Shown: positions 14,670 to 22,462 of the stretch, in pieces
Layout: each line of letters opens with the position of its first letter
Numbering within the stretch: the stretch's first letter is position 1
From: a virus
Reading direction: 5' to 3' (one strand)
Virus record (IMG/VR): IMGVR_UViG_3300025133_000512
Coordinates: 1-27,153 of that record
DNA: 27,153 bases
Made by a program: the position numbers and the translations under genes
Notes under the pieces: model-generated
Seen by the model: the letters and a program-made list of their open reading frames with translations, nothing else
Told to the model about the DNA's origin: nothing
The model's database searches: none

Positions 14670-15528
14670 AAAAAAAGTCGATGGTCAGCGGAACCTCCAT
14701 GTCCGCAGAGTATCCGCATGAACTGCACTCGAATGTTTGGGTTAGATCAATATTAGGCGAGACCGCCGCATAGAAAGTTCTCAAGAACCGTGAGTCTCTA
14801 GCCGGCATTGCGTTAACAAAGCTCGCTATAGTCACTACATCGTCTGAGCCGTTAACCGACACGATGAAGGCTCTAAACTGGTCTGTAAGCGTGGACTCAC
14901 TCAGCTTTTTCTTGGCTTTGCGCTGGGCTTTCTTGAAGAGTTCCATCTCGTCATGACCAGTTAAAAGACGGCACTCAACCTTCGCCTTAGTCATGGGGGT
15001 CTCGATGAGGAAAGTGTTGCGTTCTGTCAAGGTAGCATCGTACTTTTCCAAAGCGTTATCAGGCGTGGTAACGGCACCCTCATTTAGATCAAAAGCATAT
15101 TCGCTTTGCTCCTGGCAGGATGGGCAAGTAGCTTTAGTCTCGTAAATATTGCCATAACCAGTAACTCGGGCACCAATAATAAGAGCGTTTTTATCTCCCA
15201 CTAGTAATGAGTTTACATCTATGTTTTTATCTACAATGAGATTTTCAAGGACTCGATCAATCGCTACCCCAGCCTTGACCAGCGAACGAGAAGTGAGAAT
15301 ATCCTCCTCTTTGGCTGTCATATACTTAATCTCAATGGTTGAAGTATCATGAAGCGGGTGCCCAGGGGGATAAAACTTACCGTCGCTTGGCAATTGAACC
15401 ATCTCGGTGGGCGTTGCCCAAGAGAAACCACCCCCGGTCTGTGCCGTTACAGCAGCAGCGGGAGGGTTCTCATCAATTTCTAGAATATCTTCGTCCTCAA
15501 AGCCGAGGCGCTCTTTGTTTCTACTCAT
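14659..15528 (-). CDS. 26: Baseplate hub / tail assembly chaperone, T4 gp26-like
   Basis: A 289-aa protein of the T4 gp26 baseplate family (gp26 is 208 aa). The family signature SDGKFYPPGHPL (48-60) lies after an acidic, Pro/Ala-rich N-terminus. Two CxxC pairs, C135/C138 and C268/C271, look like a zinc ribbon split by a helical domain rich in Lys (200-215). The protein ends IDFFWPK, a common ending of gp26 homologues. In T4 gp26 helps assemble the hub with the tape measure. Here it sits between the tube and the tape measure, the place of frameshifted tail chaperones in other phages. A TTTTTTT run at codons 285-287 lets ribosomes enter the 66-codon extension at 14469-14669, giving a long form of about 352 aa. 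Start ATG at 15528. Confidence 0.78.
   Translation of the reverse strand: MSRNKERLGFEDEDILEIDENPPAAAVTAQTGGGFSWATPTEMVQLPSDGKFYPPGHPLHDTSTIEIKYMTAKEEDILTSRSLVKAGVAIDRVLENLIVDKNIDVNSLLVGDKNALIIGARVTGYGNIYETKATCPSCQEQSEYAFDLNEGAVTTPDNALEKYDATLTERNTFLIETPMTKAKVECRLLTGHDEMELFKKAQRKAKKKLSESTLTDQFRAFIVSVNGSDDVVTIASFVNAMPARDSRFLRTFYAAVSPNIDLTQTFECSSCGYSADMEVPLTIDFFWPK
14670..14676 (-). promoter_or_regulatory. Putative programmed ribosomal frameshift site (T7 run)
   Basis: On the minus strand the codons read GAC TTT TTT TGG CCT AAG TGA. Moving Phe-tRNA from TTT by +1 keeps perfect TTT pairing and continues GGC CTA AGT GAC in the extension frame; a -2 slip also works and adds one Phe. The short-form stop is only four codons downstream. 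A GGAGG Shine-Dalgarno-like motif (14694-14698) lies 17 bases upstream, farther than the usual stimulators. No convincing downstream pseudoknot was found by eye. Confidence 0.65.
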
Positions 15529-15555
15529 GTACTATAACCTTTCTAAAGAAACTTT

Positions 15556-16095
15556 TTATCCACTTTTGCCGACAGCATATTTCACAGCGTTTCCGGTAGT
15601 GGTCACCGTGGCATAATCATACACAATCTCAACAGTGATCTCAACCATATCGTCAGAAGTATAATCTAATGCGCCGCCGAAATCAATGCTCGAAATCCAG
15701 GGGTTTTCAAGCTTCCATGTTTCCACAATCTCACCCTCACCGTCAATTTGAGAAATGCTCAAACCAATCAAACCGTTTTTGACCGAAGCGGCCTTGCTTA
15801 TGGTTCCACGTTTGTCCTGACTGACAGGTTCTTGGTATCCCGAAGCCTTGAAACGTTCCATCATCGTCTTGGCCATATCAGGATCTAAGGGGTCAACCAG
15901 AGTTATTGAAATGGGATCCCAAGTCGCTCGTCCGGGATACTTAAAGGTGTGATTCAAAAACACATGCTCAATCGAGTTAACGCTCACCTTGGGCTTGTTC
16001 GCCGTCTTAATGACCCAAACCGGGATATTTCCCATGTTGAGAATAAACCGATATCTACGCTTAGGGTCCAGAGTGGAGTTGCTCCAAAATTTCAT
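15556..16095 (-). CDS. 19: Tail tube protein, T4 gp19-like
   Basis: A 179-aa tube subunit (T4 gp19 is 163 aa). The pattern of a short N-terminal helix, then RRYRFILNMGNIPVWVIK, VSVNSIEHVFLNHTFKYPGR, WDPISITLVDP and ISSIDFGGALDYTSDDMVEI, then a final strand VEIVYDYATV, matches the beta-sandwich of contractile-tail tube proteins. The phrase WKLENPWISSIDFG is typical of gp19 homologues. It follows the sheath by 45 bases and precedes the gp26-like chaperone by 27. The subunits would stack into the inner tube through which DNA passes. Start ATG at 16095 with AGGAG upstream. Confidence 0.9.
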   Translation of the reverse strand: MKFWSNSTLDPKRRYRFILNMGNIPVWVIKTANKPKVSVNSIEHVFLNHTFKYPGRATWDPISITLVDPLDPDMAKTMMERFKASGYQEPVSQDKRGTISKAASVKNGLIGLSISQIDGEGEIVETWKLENPWISSIDFGGALDYTSDDMVEITVEIVYDYATVTTTGNAVKYAVGKSG

Positions 16096-16140
16096 CTGAG
16101 TGTTCTCCTGTTATTAGTATATAGTGTTTTCATAACTTTT

Positions 16141-19100
16141 TTAATCCTCAAACGAAGCGCCGCTGTTGGTCACGACAAAATCAATGGCGAAGAATTCGGC
16201 AGCCCGAGTAGGCTTCACCAACAACTTAGCATAGATGATGTTACGATCAATCAAATCTGGTGTCGTGGTGGTTTGATCTAGAATCAGCTTAAAGTCTTCG
16301 ATGCCAAATTGTGATTGAACGTCACGAAGAATAGGGGTCGCCTGTTGAGTAAAACGGATCCATGTATCTTGTGTGTTCGGGGCGAAGAGCAACCGAGAAG
16401 CGATGAAAGATATTTCTCGCTTCAAGTAGATCAGCAACCGGCGCACGTTAATACGATCCAATGCGGAGGCTGTCTGTTGGAGAGTCTTTTGTCCAAATAT
16501 CACAATCCCTTCTGCCGGGAACTTAGCAATCGGATTAATGTTTGCTTCATAAAGCGAATCCCGATCTGCGGATGTCAATCGCTTTGACACATCCAAAACG
16601 GGAACACCACCTCCGCCATCAGACAGACCACCTCGGGCAAAGCCAGCAGGCGCAAACCACGGGGCAGCGATCTTGTCTGTGTTGGAAAGAGCACCCAATG
16701 CCACCACTGAAGGTGGGGACCACAAGGTACGGCCAGAAACACTATCGTTTATCAATACCCACGGATAATAAGTAGCACCGTAGCTAGTATTAATATTTCT
16801 ATCCACAAGAGCGTCTACAGCCGCCTTGACTGTGAAGCTGTTGCGGGACTGGGCAGATTCAGCGTTAGCAGTATCAGGAGTGTATACCTTCTGGATGTCG
16901 ATAATAGCCAAAGAGTCGCCTCGGTCCTGAACGGCGTCTAAAAGATAATTGGTTACCGCATTTTGTGTAATTCCGGGAATGGTTGCGGCATTCATTTGTA
17001 CAACTTCCGGATCTGATATTATGTTTATCGCCTTCTTCAGACTGAACAGTGGGTAAGAGTCTTTCTCGTCGGTAGCGGTATCAAACGCTGTCGAAAGACG
17101 GAAGGGGTCACGCTCGGTGATATCGAAACCGTCAGCACCACCATGAAGAAGGGTTGTAAACTGGTCATATCCGGCAGCCAAAGTCCCGGTATAACTATAC
17201 AGGGCTGATAGGCTTGTGCCGGCGGGTCGGTACGCACCGTTCCAGCCCCCGGACTGGGCCTCAAACGAAGAGTTCAAGGTACCCGACACATTATCCAGCG
17301 AAAACACCCACGACAACTGAACTGGGTCCGAGGTCGATAAGGATTGAGGGACCATAGGAAGATCATGGGTGGTTCCAGCCGGGCTTGTTTCTAGTCCCGA
17401 GCAGCGGGGGCGCACCATGTCCTGTATTTGATAGGTGTATGTAGGGTCGGTCGGTGTACGCCCTGTCCATGCTCCCCAGTAAACAGACCCGTTATCCTTA
17501 GGGTTGCCCCAGGTGCTTTGTTTCCTAAGCGGGACAGTGGGGAAATTGATTGACCCACTAAACTGTATTTTGTTTAGTCCACCAGTAAAGTTGGTAAGAA
17601 CGTTAAGGGCACCGGTAAGGGTCTCTGAGTTGGTCTGGACCCCATCAACACCCAATTGTACCTGTGTTATGGTGATTACATTAGCGCCTGGTGAGGCGGC
17701 GGTAATCTTACCGTTAGCAGTGTTGCCGGTGGTGTTAATAATCGTCTCGTAGATTTTGGCAGCCATGTCATTGTCGCTGCCAATGCCGGCGATGCCGATC
17801 ACCATTCCAGTGGTGGTGGTGACGGTGTTGTCAGTAGTGAACACATGAGAAGTACCATAGCTATCCACCAATGTAATCGTCTCCCCATCGCCGATGACGC
17901 CGTGAGCGCCGATGGTGAGGGTGCAGCTTGCGGCTGCGGAGGCAGGTAGATCACCCAACGACAGAACCATATTCGGGGCGTCGTCTTGTCCATGACCACC
18001 GAGGCGACCGAACACTGATGCTCCACCGCCGTCAACCATGTCAGCAGCAGCAGGAAGCTCTGTCGAGGGAAGGGTGTTGGCAGCTTGGCGTCCGAAACTG
18101 GTAGATCCAGAACAAACTGTCACTCCTCGGTACTTCGGCGGGCCAAACATACCGAAAGGAAGAAGGCGGCTATCCGTAGATCCACGATCCACATCCTCAT
18201 CCATGTCCACCCTAATATAAACGGAGTTATTACCATATTGCCCGTATTCACGGTTGCCAGCGATAGAGGCATCATATACCTCGTACTTATCGCCGACGAC
18301 CTTGGCAATATAATTGCTCGAAGCGGGATTCAGAGTTAACCCGTCAAATCTCTCCAGCACTACTGGCACCGAGTCGGTGTCTGAGAGTTTGCGAATGACT
18401 AAAGAAAATGTTCCATACTCCTCAAAGTCTCCTCTTGGAGCCTTAATGTTAGTGATGGAGATTTTTATCTCCTGTTGAGCCCAAACGCCTGCGGTGAGTG
18501 AGACACAGCGGAAAAGCTTTTGCATATTCTTTGGTTCATAATTTGCGGCAACACCAAGATCTTGAGAAATGAACCAGCCTGTTGTGCTGTTCTGGGCACC
18601 GAACTGGAAGTTTGATTGTTGCTCGGTGCCGGTGCCACCATTGACCATGGGCCACACAACGACGTGTGCCGAGGAATCGATGCTCGACCCTAATACACCT
18701 AGGCTACCGGAGGCGTCTGCCAAGAGCGACCTTTCAAACGTTTCCCCAAGCCAATATTCTCCGCCTTGAGCGGCGGCTTGGGCGGTCGTACTAGTGATGT
18801 CATCATTAGTGAGAGACGGGTTAGTGTTTAATACGTTGCGCAAGTAATTGGGCTGATTTGGGTCTAGACTTATTTTTACCGTCTTTCCGCTAGCTACCGT
18901 TCCATCCGGAGAGAACCCAAGGGTAAGCTCTTTGTTGGTCATCTCATACATTTCACAACACGATCCGGTGGTTGCACCGTCAGTGCGGGTGCCCTGTATG
19001 TACATGCGCCCTTCCGGAACATAGAACGTCGCTGCCAACGAGCCTGTAACAGTAGATCCGCCAACGCCAGTATTGGTGGTCTCTAGTGTTCCGGAGGGGA

Positions 19101-19521
19101 AAACAAAGAGTCCCCATGCTCCGCCGCCGGTCACTGTTGAATTGGCAGTCCCGGCTTTCCAGCCCGCCTTACCGGCAGCAGTCGCATCCGAGGATTCTTC
19201 CCCTAGTAGACGCACATAGGTCAGAGGGCTGCTATTTCGTAACCATGCCTGAGCAGCATAAGCGCCGTATGTGGGGGCGCTGGTGTTACCCTCTCTCCAA
19301 TAGTCTCCCGGCTCAGAGCCCGGAATAGGGTTGCCAAACGTCGTTACGAACTCGGAAAAAGAAGCGACTTGGACAGGTACCATGCCTGGTCCTTTGCGTG
19401 CGGTACCGATGACTACCGGTCCTACAGCCCCAGGAAGATCTGGGAGTTGGGAGTTGTCGATTTCGTCAATGTAGACGCCGGGTGAGATGAATTTGAACTT
19501 TCTTGAAGAATTATCCGCCAT
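16141..19521 (-). CDS. 18: Tail sheath protein, T4 gp18-like, unusually long (1126 aa)
   Basis: Contractile sheath subunit. The N-terminus, KFISPGVYIDEIDNSQLP (about 10-27), followed by VVIGTARKGP and a Phe-rich loop, is the gp18 start. The C-terminus has the conserved sheath core: RRLLIYLKREISFIASRLLF, DTWIRFTQQATPILRDV, FKLILDQTTTTPDLIDRN and AAEFFAIDFVV. T4 gp18 is 659 aa, so about 470 residues are extra. They lie between about residues 120 and 820 and are rich in Gly, Thr, Ser and Asn. A sub-domain near 530-650 (LTIGAHGVIGDGETITLVDS, then a Thr-rich stretch and ITAASPGANVITITQ) looks like a separate beta domain. The insert would face outward and decorate the tail. The ribosome binding site AAAAGGAG lies 12 bases from the ATG, a long spacing. 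Confidence 0.9.
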   Translation of the reverse strand: MADNSSRKFKFISPGVYIDEIDNSQLPDLPGAVGPVVIGTARKGPGMVPVQVASFSEFVTTFGNPIPGSEPGDYWREGNTSAPTYGAYAAQAWLRNSSPLTYVRLLGEESSDATAAGKAGWKAGTANSTVTGGGAWGLFVFPSGTLETTNTGVGGSTVTGSLAATFYVPEGRMYIQGTRTDGATTGSCCEMYEMTNKELTLGFSPDGTVASGKTVKISLDPNQPNYLRNVLNTNPSLTNDDITSTTAQAAAQGGEYWLGETFERSLLADASGSLGVLGSSIDSSAHVVVWPMVNGGTGTEQQSNFQFGAQNSTTGWFISQDLGVAANYEPKNMQKLFRCVSLTAGVWAQQEIKISITNIKAPRGDFEEYGTFSLVIRKLSDTDSVPVVLERFDGLTLNPASSNYIAKVVGDKYEVYDASIAGNREYGQYGNNSVYIRVDMDEDVDRGSTDSRLLPFGMFGPPKYRGVTVCSGSTSFGRQAANTLPSTELPAAADMVDGGGASVFGRLGGHGQDDAPNMVLSLGDLPASAAASCTLTIGAHGVIGDGETITLVDSYGTSHVFTTDNTVTTTTGMVIGIAGIGSDNDMAAKIYETIINTTGNTANGKITAASPGANVITITQVQLGVDGVQTNSETLTGALNVLTNFTGGLNKIQFSGSINFPTVPLRKQSTWGNPKDNGSVYWGAWTGRTPTDPTYTYQIQDMVRPRCSGLETSPAGTTHDLPMVPQSLSTSDPVQLSWVFSLDNVSGTLNSSFEAQSGGWNGAYRPAGTSLSALYSYTGTLAAGYDQFTTLLHGGADGFDITERDPFRLSTAFDTATDEKDSYPLFSLKKAINIISDPEVVQMNAATIPGITQNAVTNYLLDAVQDRGDSLAIIDIQKVYTPDTANAESAQSRNSFTVKAAVDALVDRNINTSYGATYYPWVLINDSVSGRTLWSPPSVVALGALSNTDKIAAPWFAPAGFARGGLSDGGGGVPVLDVSKRLTSADRDSLYEANINPIAKFPAEGIVIFGQKTLQQTASALDRINVRRLLIYLKREISFIASRLLFAPNTQDTWIRFTQQATPILRDVQSQFGIEDFKLILDQTTTTPDLIDRNIIYAKLLVKPTRAAEFFAIDFVVTNSGASFED

Positions 19522-19570
19522 TTTAAACTTATTCTCCTTTTAAATAATGCCTATGTAAAAATCTGTGTAT

Positions 19571-19618
19571 AGGGAGTTACACTAATATTAAATAGTTCGA
19601 TAAAGTACCAAACTCCCT
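19571..19618. repeat. 8-bp inverted repeat in the sheath leader
   Basis: AGGGAGTT (19571-19578) and AACTCCCT (19611-19618) are perfect inverted copies 32 bases apart in the 104-base gap between the gp15-like stop and the sheath ATG. The space between is AT-rich. The arms could close a large loop on the mRNA or be a binding site. The loop is long and such a match could be chance. No clear promoter was recognised in this gap. Confidence 0.3.
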
Positions 19619-19625
19619 GCTCTTC

Positions 19626-20528
19626 TTAGGGACGATATTTTTCTTTTTTACCATAATGAAAATCTGGTATATCTCCTACGATGCTGCGCTCTCGACCCAT
19701 GGTTACTTTGACTGCTGATTCCCGGCGAACGATTGTAGGTGTCTCTTGATTAGTTTCTCCACCGACTATGAAGCCCAAGACTCGTATAGTGATATTAGTC
19801 TTGAAAAGCCTCTCCGCAACATCAAGACCGGAAGAATTATTATCTAAAGCAAAATCGGGCTCCATGAATGCTTCGTAGGTGTTCCCCTCGTGGGACACCT
19901 GAAAGACACTCGGGGTGCTGGTCCGAGCAAGGAAAGGCGCAGCAACCTCATTCATCTGCTGGGCATAATTTGTCGTTATCCCAATTGTATAGGTCACTTC
20001 AATAAATGTCGGCATTGGTACTAGCAATGTCTCATAAACAATGTCGTCGTTATTGCTACTAGGAAAGGTTTGAAAAGTTTTGTCTGTCCCGGTGGCTGAC
20101 TTCCGAATCGCATTAGCGTTAGCAAAGTTCTTAGTTTTATCCTGTTGGACTCGGCGTGTTATCTCTATCGATCCCCCTTTTTTGTAGTAGTCATAGTAGG
20201 GAGGTATATAAACCCCATAGCGCCCTTTGTTTTGGGGGTTTCGATTAATGGATGTGCGCAGCACGGATAGAAGGGGGTACTCAAGGGTGCGTCCCCCTGA
20301 TTTGTCAGGGCTCCCTGAGCGGATATGGCGTTCATTTTTTATCTGATAGGCTCTTTCAGGTACCGAAAATATAACCGGAACTTTCTTGTATCCTGAATTG
20401 GCGGTGGCAAATATATTAAGTTCATCATTGATATAATTATAGATAGCATAATCTATGTCTTCCATGTTTGAAGGACTAAAGGGATACGAAATAGTGTCAG
20501 TAACATTAGGACGTGGTTCACTTGGCAT
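19626..20528 (-). CDS. 15: Tail terminator / proximal sheath stabiliser, T4 gp15-like
   Basis: A 300-aa neck-side tail protein (T4 gp15 is 272 aa). KKVPVIFSVPERAYQIK (48-64) matches the RVPITYASKEH region of gp15. EYPLLSVLRTSINRNP matches its next strand. PMPTFIEVTYTIGITTNYAQQ, then MNEVAAPFLART, matches the gp15 segment PSPIKMIYELSIFT and its following helix. TNITIRVLGFIVGG matches the closing strand. It caps the finished tail tube and sheath for joining to the head. The start overlaps the gp14-like gene by 11 bases. Two more neck genes lie directly upstream and the sheath downstream, as in the T4 gene order 13-14-15-18-19. The match is from memory of gp15 and not a computed alignment. Confidence 0.75.
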   Translation of the reverse strand: MPSEPRPNVTDTISYPFSPSNMEDIDYAIYNYINDELNIFATANSGYKKVPVIFSVPERAYQIKNERHIRSGSPDKSGGRTLEYPLLSVLRTSINRNPQNKGRYGVYIPPYYDYYKKGGSIEITRRVQQDKTKNFANANAIRKSATGTDKTFQTFPSSNNDDIVYETLLVPMPTFIEVTYTIGITTNYAQQMNEVAAPFLARTSTPSVFQVSHEGNTYEAFMEPDFALDNNSSGLDVAERLFKTNITIRVLGFIVGGETNQETPTIVRRESAVKVTMGRERSIVGDIPDFHYGKKEKYRP

Positions 20529-21042
20529 TGAAGAGTCCCTCCCGAGCTTGTTTACAAACTGCCGTAACCTCTAATGATGTTCCGTCCGCAAAGTCGCTAT
20601 CTTGCCCAAAGAGGTAACGGGGCTCGAAAACATCCACGATCTCAAAGTACATTCCATCATACTGAACATAATCTCCAAGGCGGACAAACAGGTTTTGATC
20701 AGCCGTTAGGCGGCGCTTATGGAAATGAATGGTGATATTATACAAGTTGTCGAAACCTAATTGTGTCTGGGTCCTGTCGGACCCATTAAATTCGACGAGC
20801 GAATACACCCTTACTGGCGGGAGGTACGTTTTTTGAATAGCCTCTCCATACAGCGGATGATAATTAGTCTTCTCCATATCGAGTGAAAAATATAAAACCT
20901 GTTGACCGATGATGCGTTCGATGACTTCATCGTTAATCTGTTTGACAAAATTACGTTCGGCCTTCCCCACGAAGAGAGGAGGTGGCGGAGATGCTGGTTG
21001 AGACCACCTGTTGGCGTTGGACCCTGCTTTCCATGTTGGCAT
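20518..21042 (-). CDS. 14: Neck protein, T4 gp14-like
   Basis: A 174-aa protein, shorter than T4 gp14 (256 aa). KAERNFVKQINDEVIERIIG begins the fold, followed by QQVLYFSLDMEKTNYHPLYG, which fits the gp14 segment VECYYVPREYVSPDLIFGE. GDYVQYDGMYFEIVDVFEP (123-141) and RYLFGQDS fit the gp14 segment [20 protein letters not shown] with FYQLGQ. The first 25 residues are Pro/Ser-rich and probably flexible. It forms the collar between head and tail with gp13-like protein, whose gene ends 4 bases upstream, and overlaps the gp15-like gene by 11 bases. The pairing of both strands of similarity with the gene order makes the call fairly safe. Confidence 0.72.
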   Translation of the reverse strand: MPTWKAGSNANRWSQPASPPPPLFVGKAERNFVKQINDEVIERIIGQQVLYFSLDMEKTNYHPLYGEAIQKTYLPPVRVYSLVEFNGSDRTQTQLGFDNLYNITIHFHKRRLTADQNLFVRLGDYVQYDGMYFEIVDVFEPRYLFGQDSDFADGTSLEVTAVCKQAREGLFNAK

Positions 21043-21046
21043 TTAA

Positions 21047-22333
21047 TTACCCCACATAGATACCTTGCGGTATCTTGGCTAATACTTCTTGGACACTCGC
21101 CTGAAGGGCTTGGTCCCCTTCTGCCAGTTTTCCGTAAACTAACTCGTCAAACACTGCTTTAAGTTCATCCCGAAGAGAGGTTTGCTCTTCCTTGGCCTCG
21201 CTAATAAGAGCGGGTCCATTGAGAGTTACATCGTTACCCGGTATAGGAATTGACCCCAGTTTTGAGCGAACTTGTCCTAGTGTCTCCTTGGATAAAGAAA
21301 GGGCAAAGCGACGAATCCATTGTTTCCCAATGCTATTGATGTTTATATAGGGCACATTTGGAAAAGGTAGAGAGTTCAGATTGTTAACCCCGTCAGCGCC
21401 ATATTTTCTATCAGATTGCTCATCAAAGGCGTCTTCGCTGACTCGGAAATCCAGCCAAAACTTTCGAGGGAATCCCCCGTCAGGGGTAGGATAAATGCGT
21501 AGGCGATTGTTGTTAATCTCAAAAGAATAATGAGAAGCACGGACATGCATGTCCTCTTTGAAAGCATAGGCTTGTAAAACATTTTGCCATGCTGGTACCA
21601 ATTGAAAAGTGCTATCATCCGCATACATGCCGTAAGTAGATAAGTTTCCTACTGTTCCTATTGGGTAGCCTCCGAAAAACTGCCACATCGAACCTGGCGT
21701 TTTATAATACACCTTCTGAATCGTAATCGCAGATTTCCCTACTTTTCCGAAATATGGCAAAGCGTTGGGGTTTCCCGGATCAACAGAGGCGCTGTAAATA
21801 ATAGACTGAAGGTCATAATCTTGTTGGTTGGCGACTGGTGTGAAAGAGGCTGAGTATATTCTTTGTGACGCTCCTACGGGGACGTGGAGGCTTGCCCCTC
21901 TGGCGATGTGAGTAGCATATCCCAATTGAAAACGAGGGAATTTCAGATTGGGCTTAACATCAATACCCTTATCATATGCTGTGAACTCGCCATCTTGATT
22001 AAAAGACCCCGTAGTATTGCCGAGCATATCCGATAAAACATTTTTGGCCTGATGGGTGTTCAGTAAATAAGAATATTCTAGGCAAGCCTCCTCGTAGGCA
22101 TTATAAACATTCGAGGGGGTGATCTCCAAATCTAGAACGTTTCCCCCTAATTTATTATAAACATATGCAACCTGATCAACCGCCCCAGAGATGAAAGACC
22201 TTACGCCAGAATCCCCATCGCCGGCTGATGTGTAAATTCCATAAGCCAAGGCTGTTGATACCGCCGTAAGCGTGCCTGTAGCCGGGAGGACTACAGAACT
22301 TACAGTGCTTTTAGGTTGAAGATTAGTTGGCAT
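21047..22333 (-). CDS. 13: Neck / head completion protein, T4 gp13-like
   Basis: A 428-aa connector protein, longer than T4 gp13 (309 aa). The helical segment LEITPSNVYNAYEEACLEYS (69-88) matches the gp13 start VELTPDQIYDCIQRALELY. The middle is beta-rich with many Tyr and Gly. The C-terminal part near 340-395 has RRFALSLSKETLGQVRSKLG, SIPIPGNDVTLNG and an acidic helix, the form seen at the end of gp13 proteins. The gene opens the neck-tail unit, following the major capsid terminator (22392-22425), with an AGAGG ribosome binding site before the ATG. It would seal the portal after DNA packaging and receive the tail. Similarity is judged by eye. Confidence 0.65.
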   Translation of the reverse strand: MPTNLQPKSTVSSVVLPATGTLTAVSTALAYGIYTSAGDGDSGVRSFISGAVDQVAYVYNKLGGNVLDLEITPSNVYNAYEEACLEYSYLLNTHQAKNVLSDMLGNTTGSFNQDGEFTAYDKGIDVKPNLKFPRFQLGYATHIARGASLHVPVGASQRIYSASFTPVANQQDYDLQSIIYSASVDPGNPNALPYFGKVGKSAITIQKVYYKTPGSMWQFFGGYPIGTVGNLSTYGMYADDSTFQLVPAWQNVLQAYAFKEDMHVRASHYSFEINNNRLRIYPTPDGGFPRKFWLDFRVSEDAFDEQSDRKYGADGVNNLNSLPFPNVPYININSIGKQWIRRFALSLSKETLGQVRSKLGSIPIPGNDVTLNGPALISEAKEEQTSLRDELKAVFDELVYGKLAEGDQALQASVQEVLAKIPQGIYVG

Positions 22334-22391
22334 TTAGAATGTACCTCTTTTATGGATATTATTAATTAGGCTAGTCATCGTAGACTTTACT

Positions 22392-22425
22392 AAAAATAAA
22401 AGAAAACCCCGCCACAAGGACGAGG
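22392..22425 (-). terminator. Intrinsic terminator after the major capsid gene
   Basis: On the minus strand CCTCGTC and GGCGGGG form a 7-bp stem (with G-U pairs) around a 5-base loop (stem-loop 22407-22425), followed by TTTTCTTTTATTTTT (22392-22406). This is a textbook rho-independent terminator, 37 bases downstream of the capsid stop and 60 before the gp13-like ATG. It would separate high capsid expression from the neck and tail genes. Confidence 0.88.
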
Positions 22426-22462
22426 TAATCTTTCGGTTTATTCACCGGGATTGATTTTTAAA

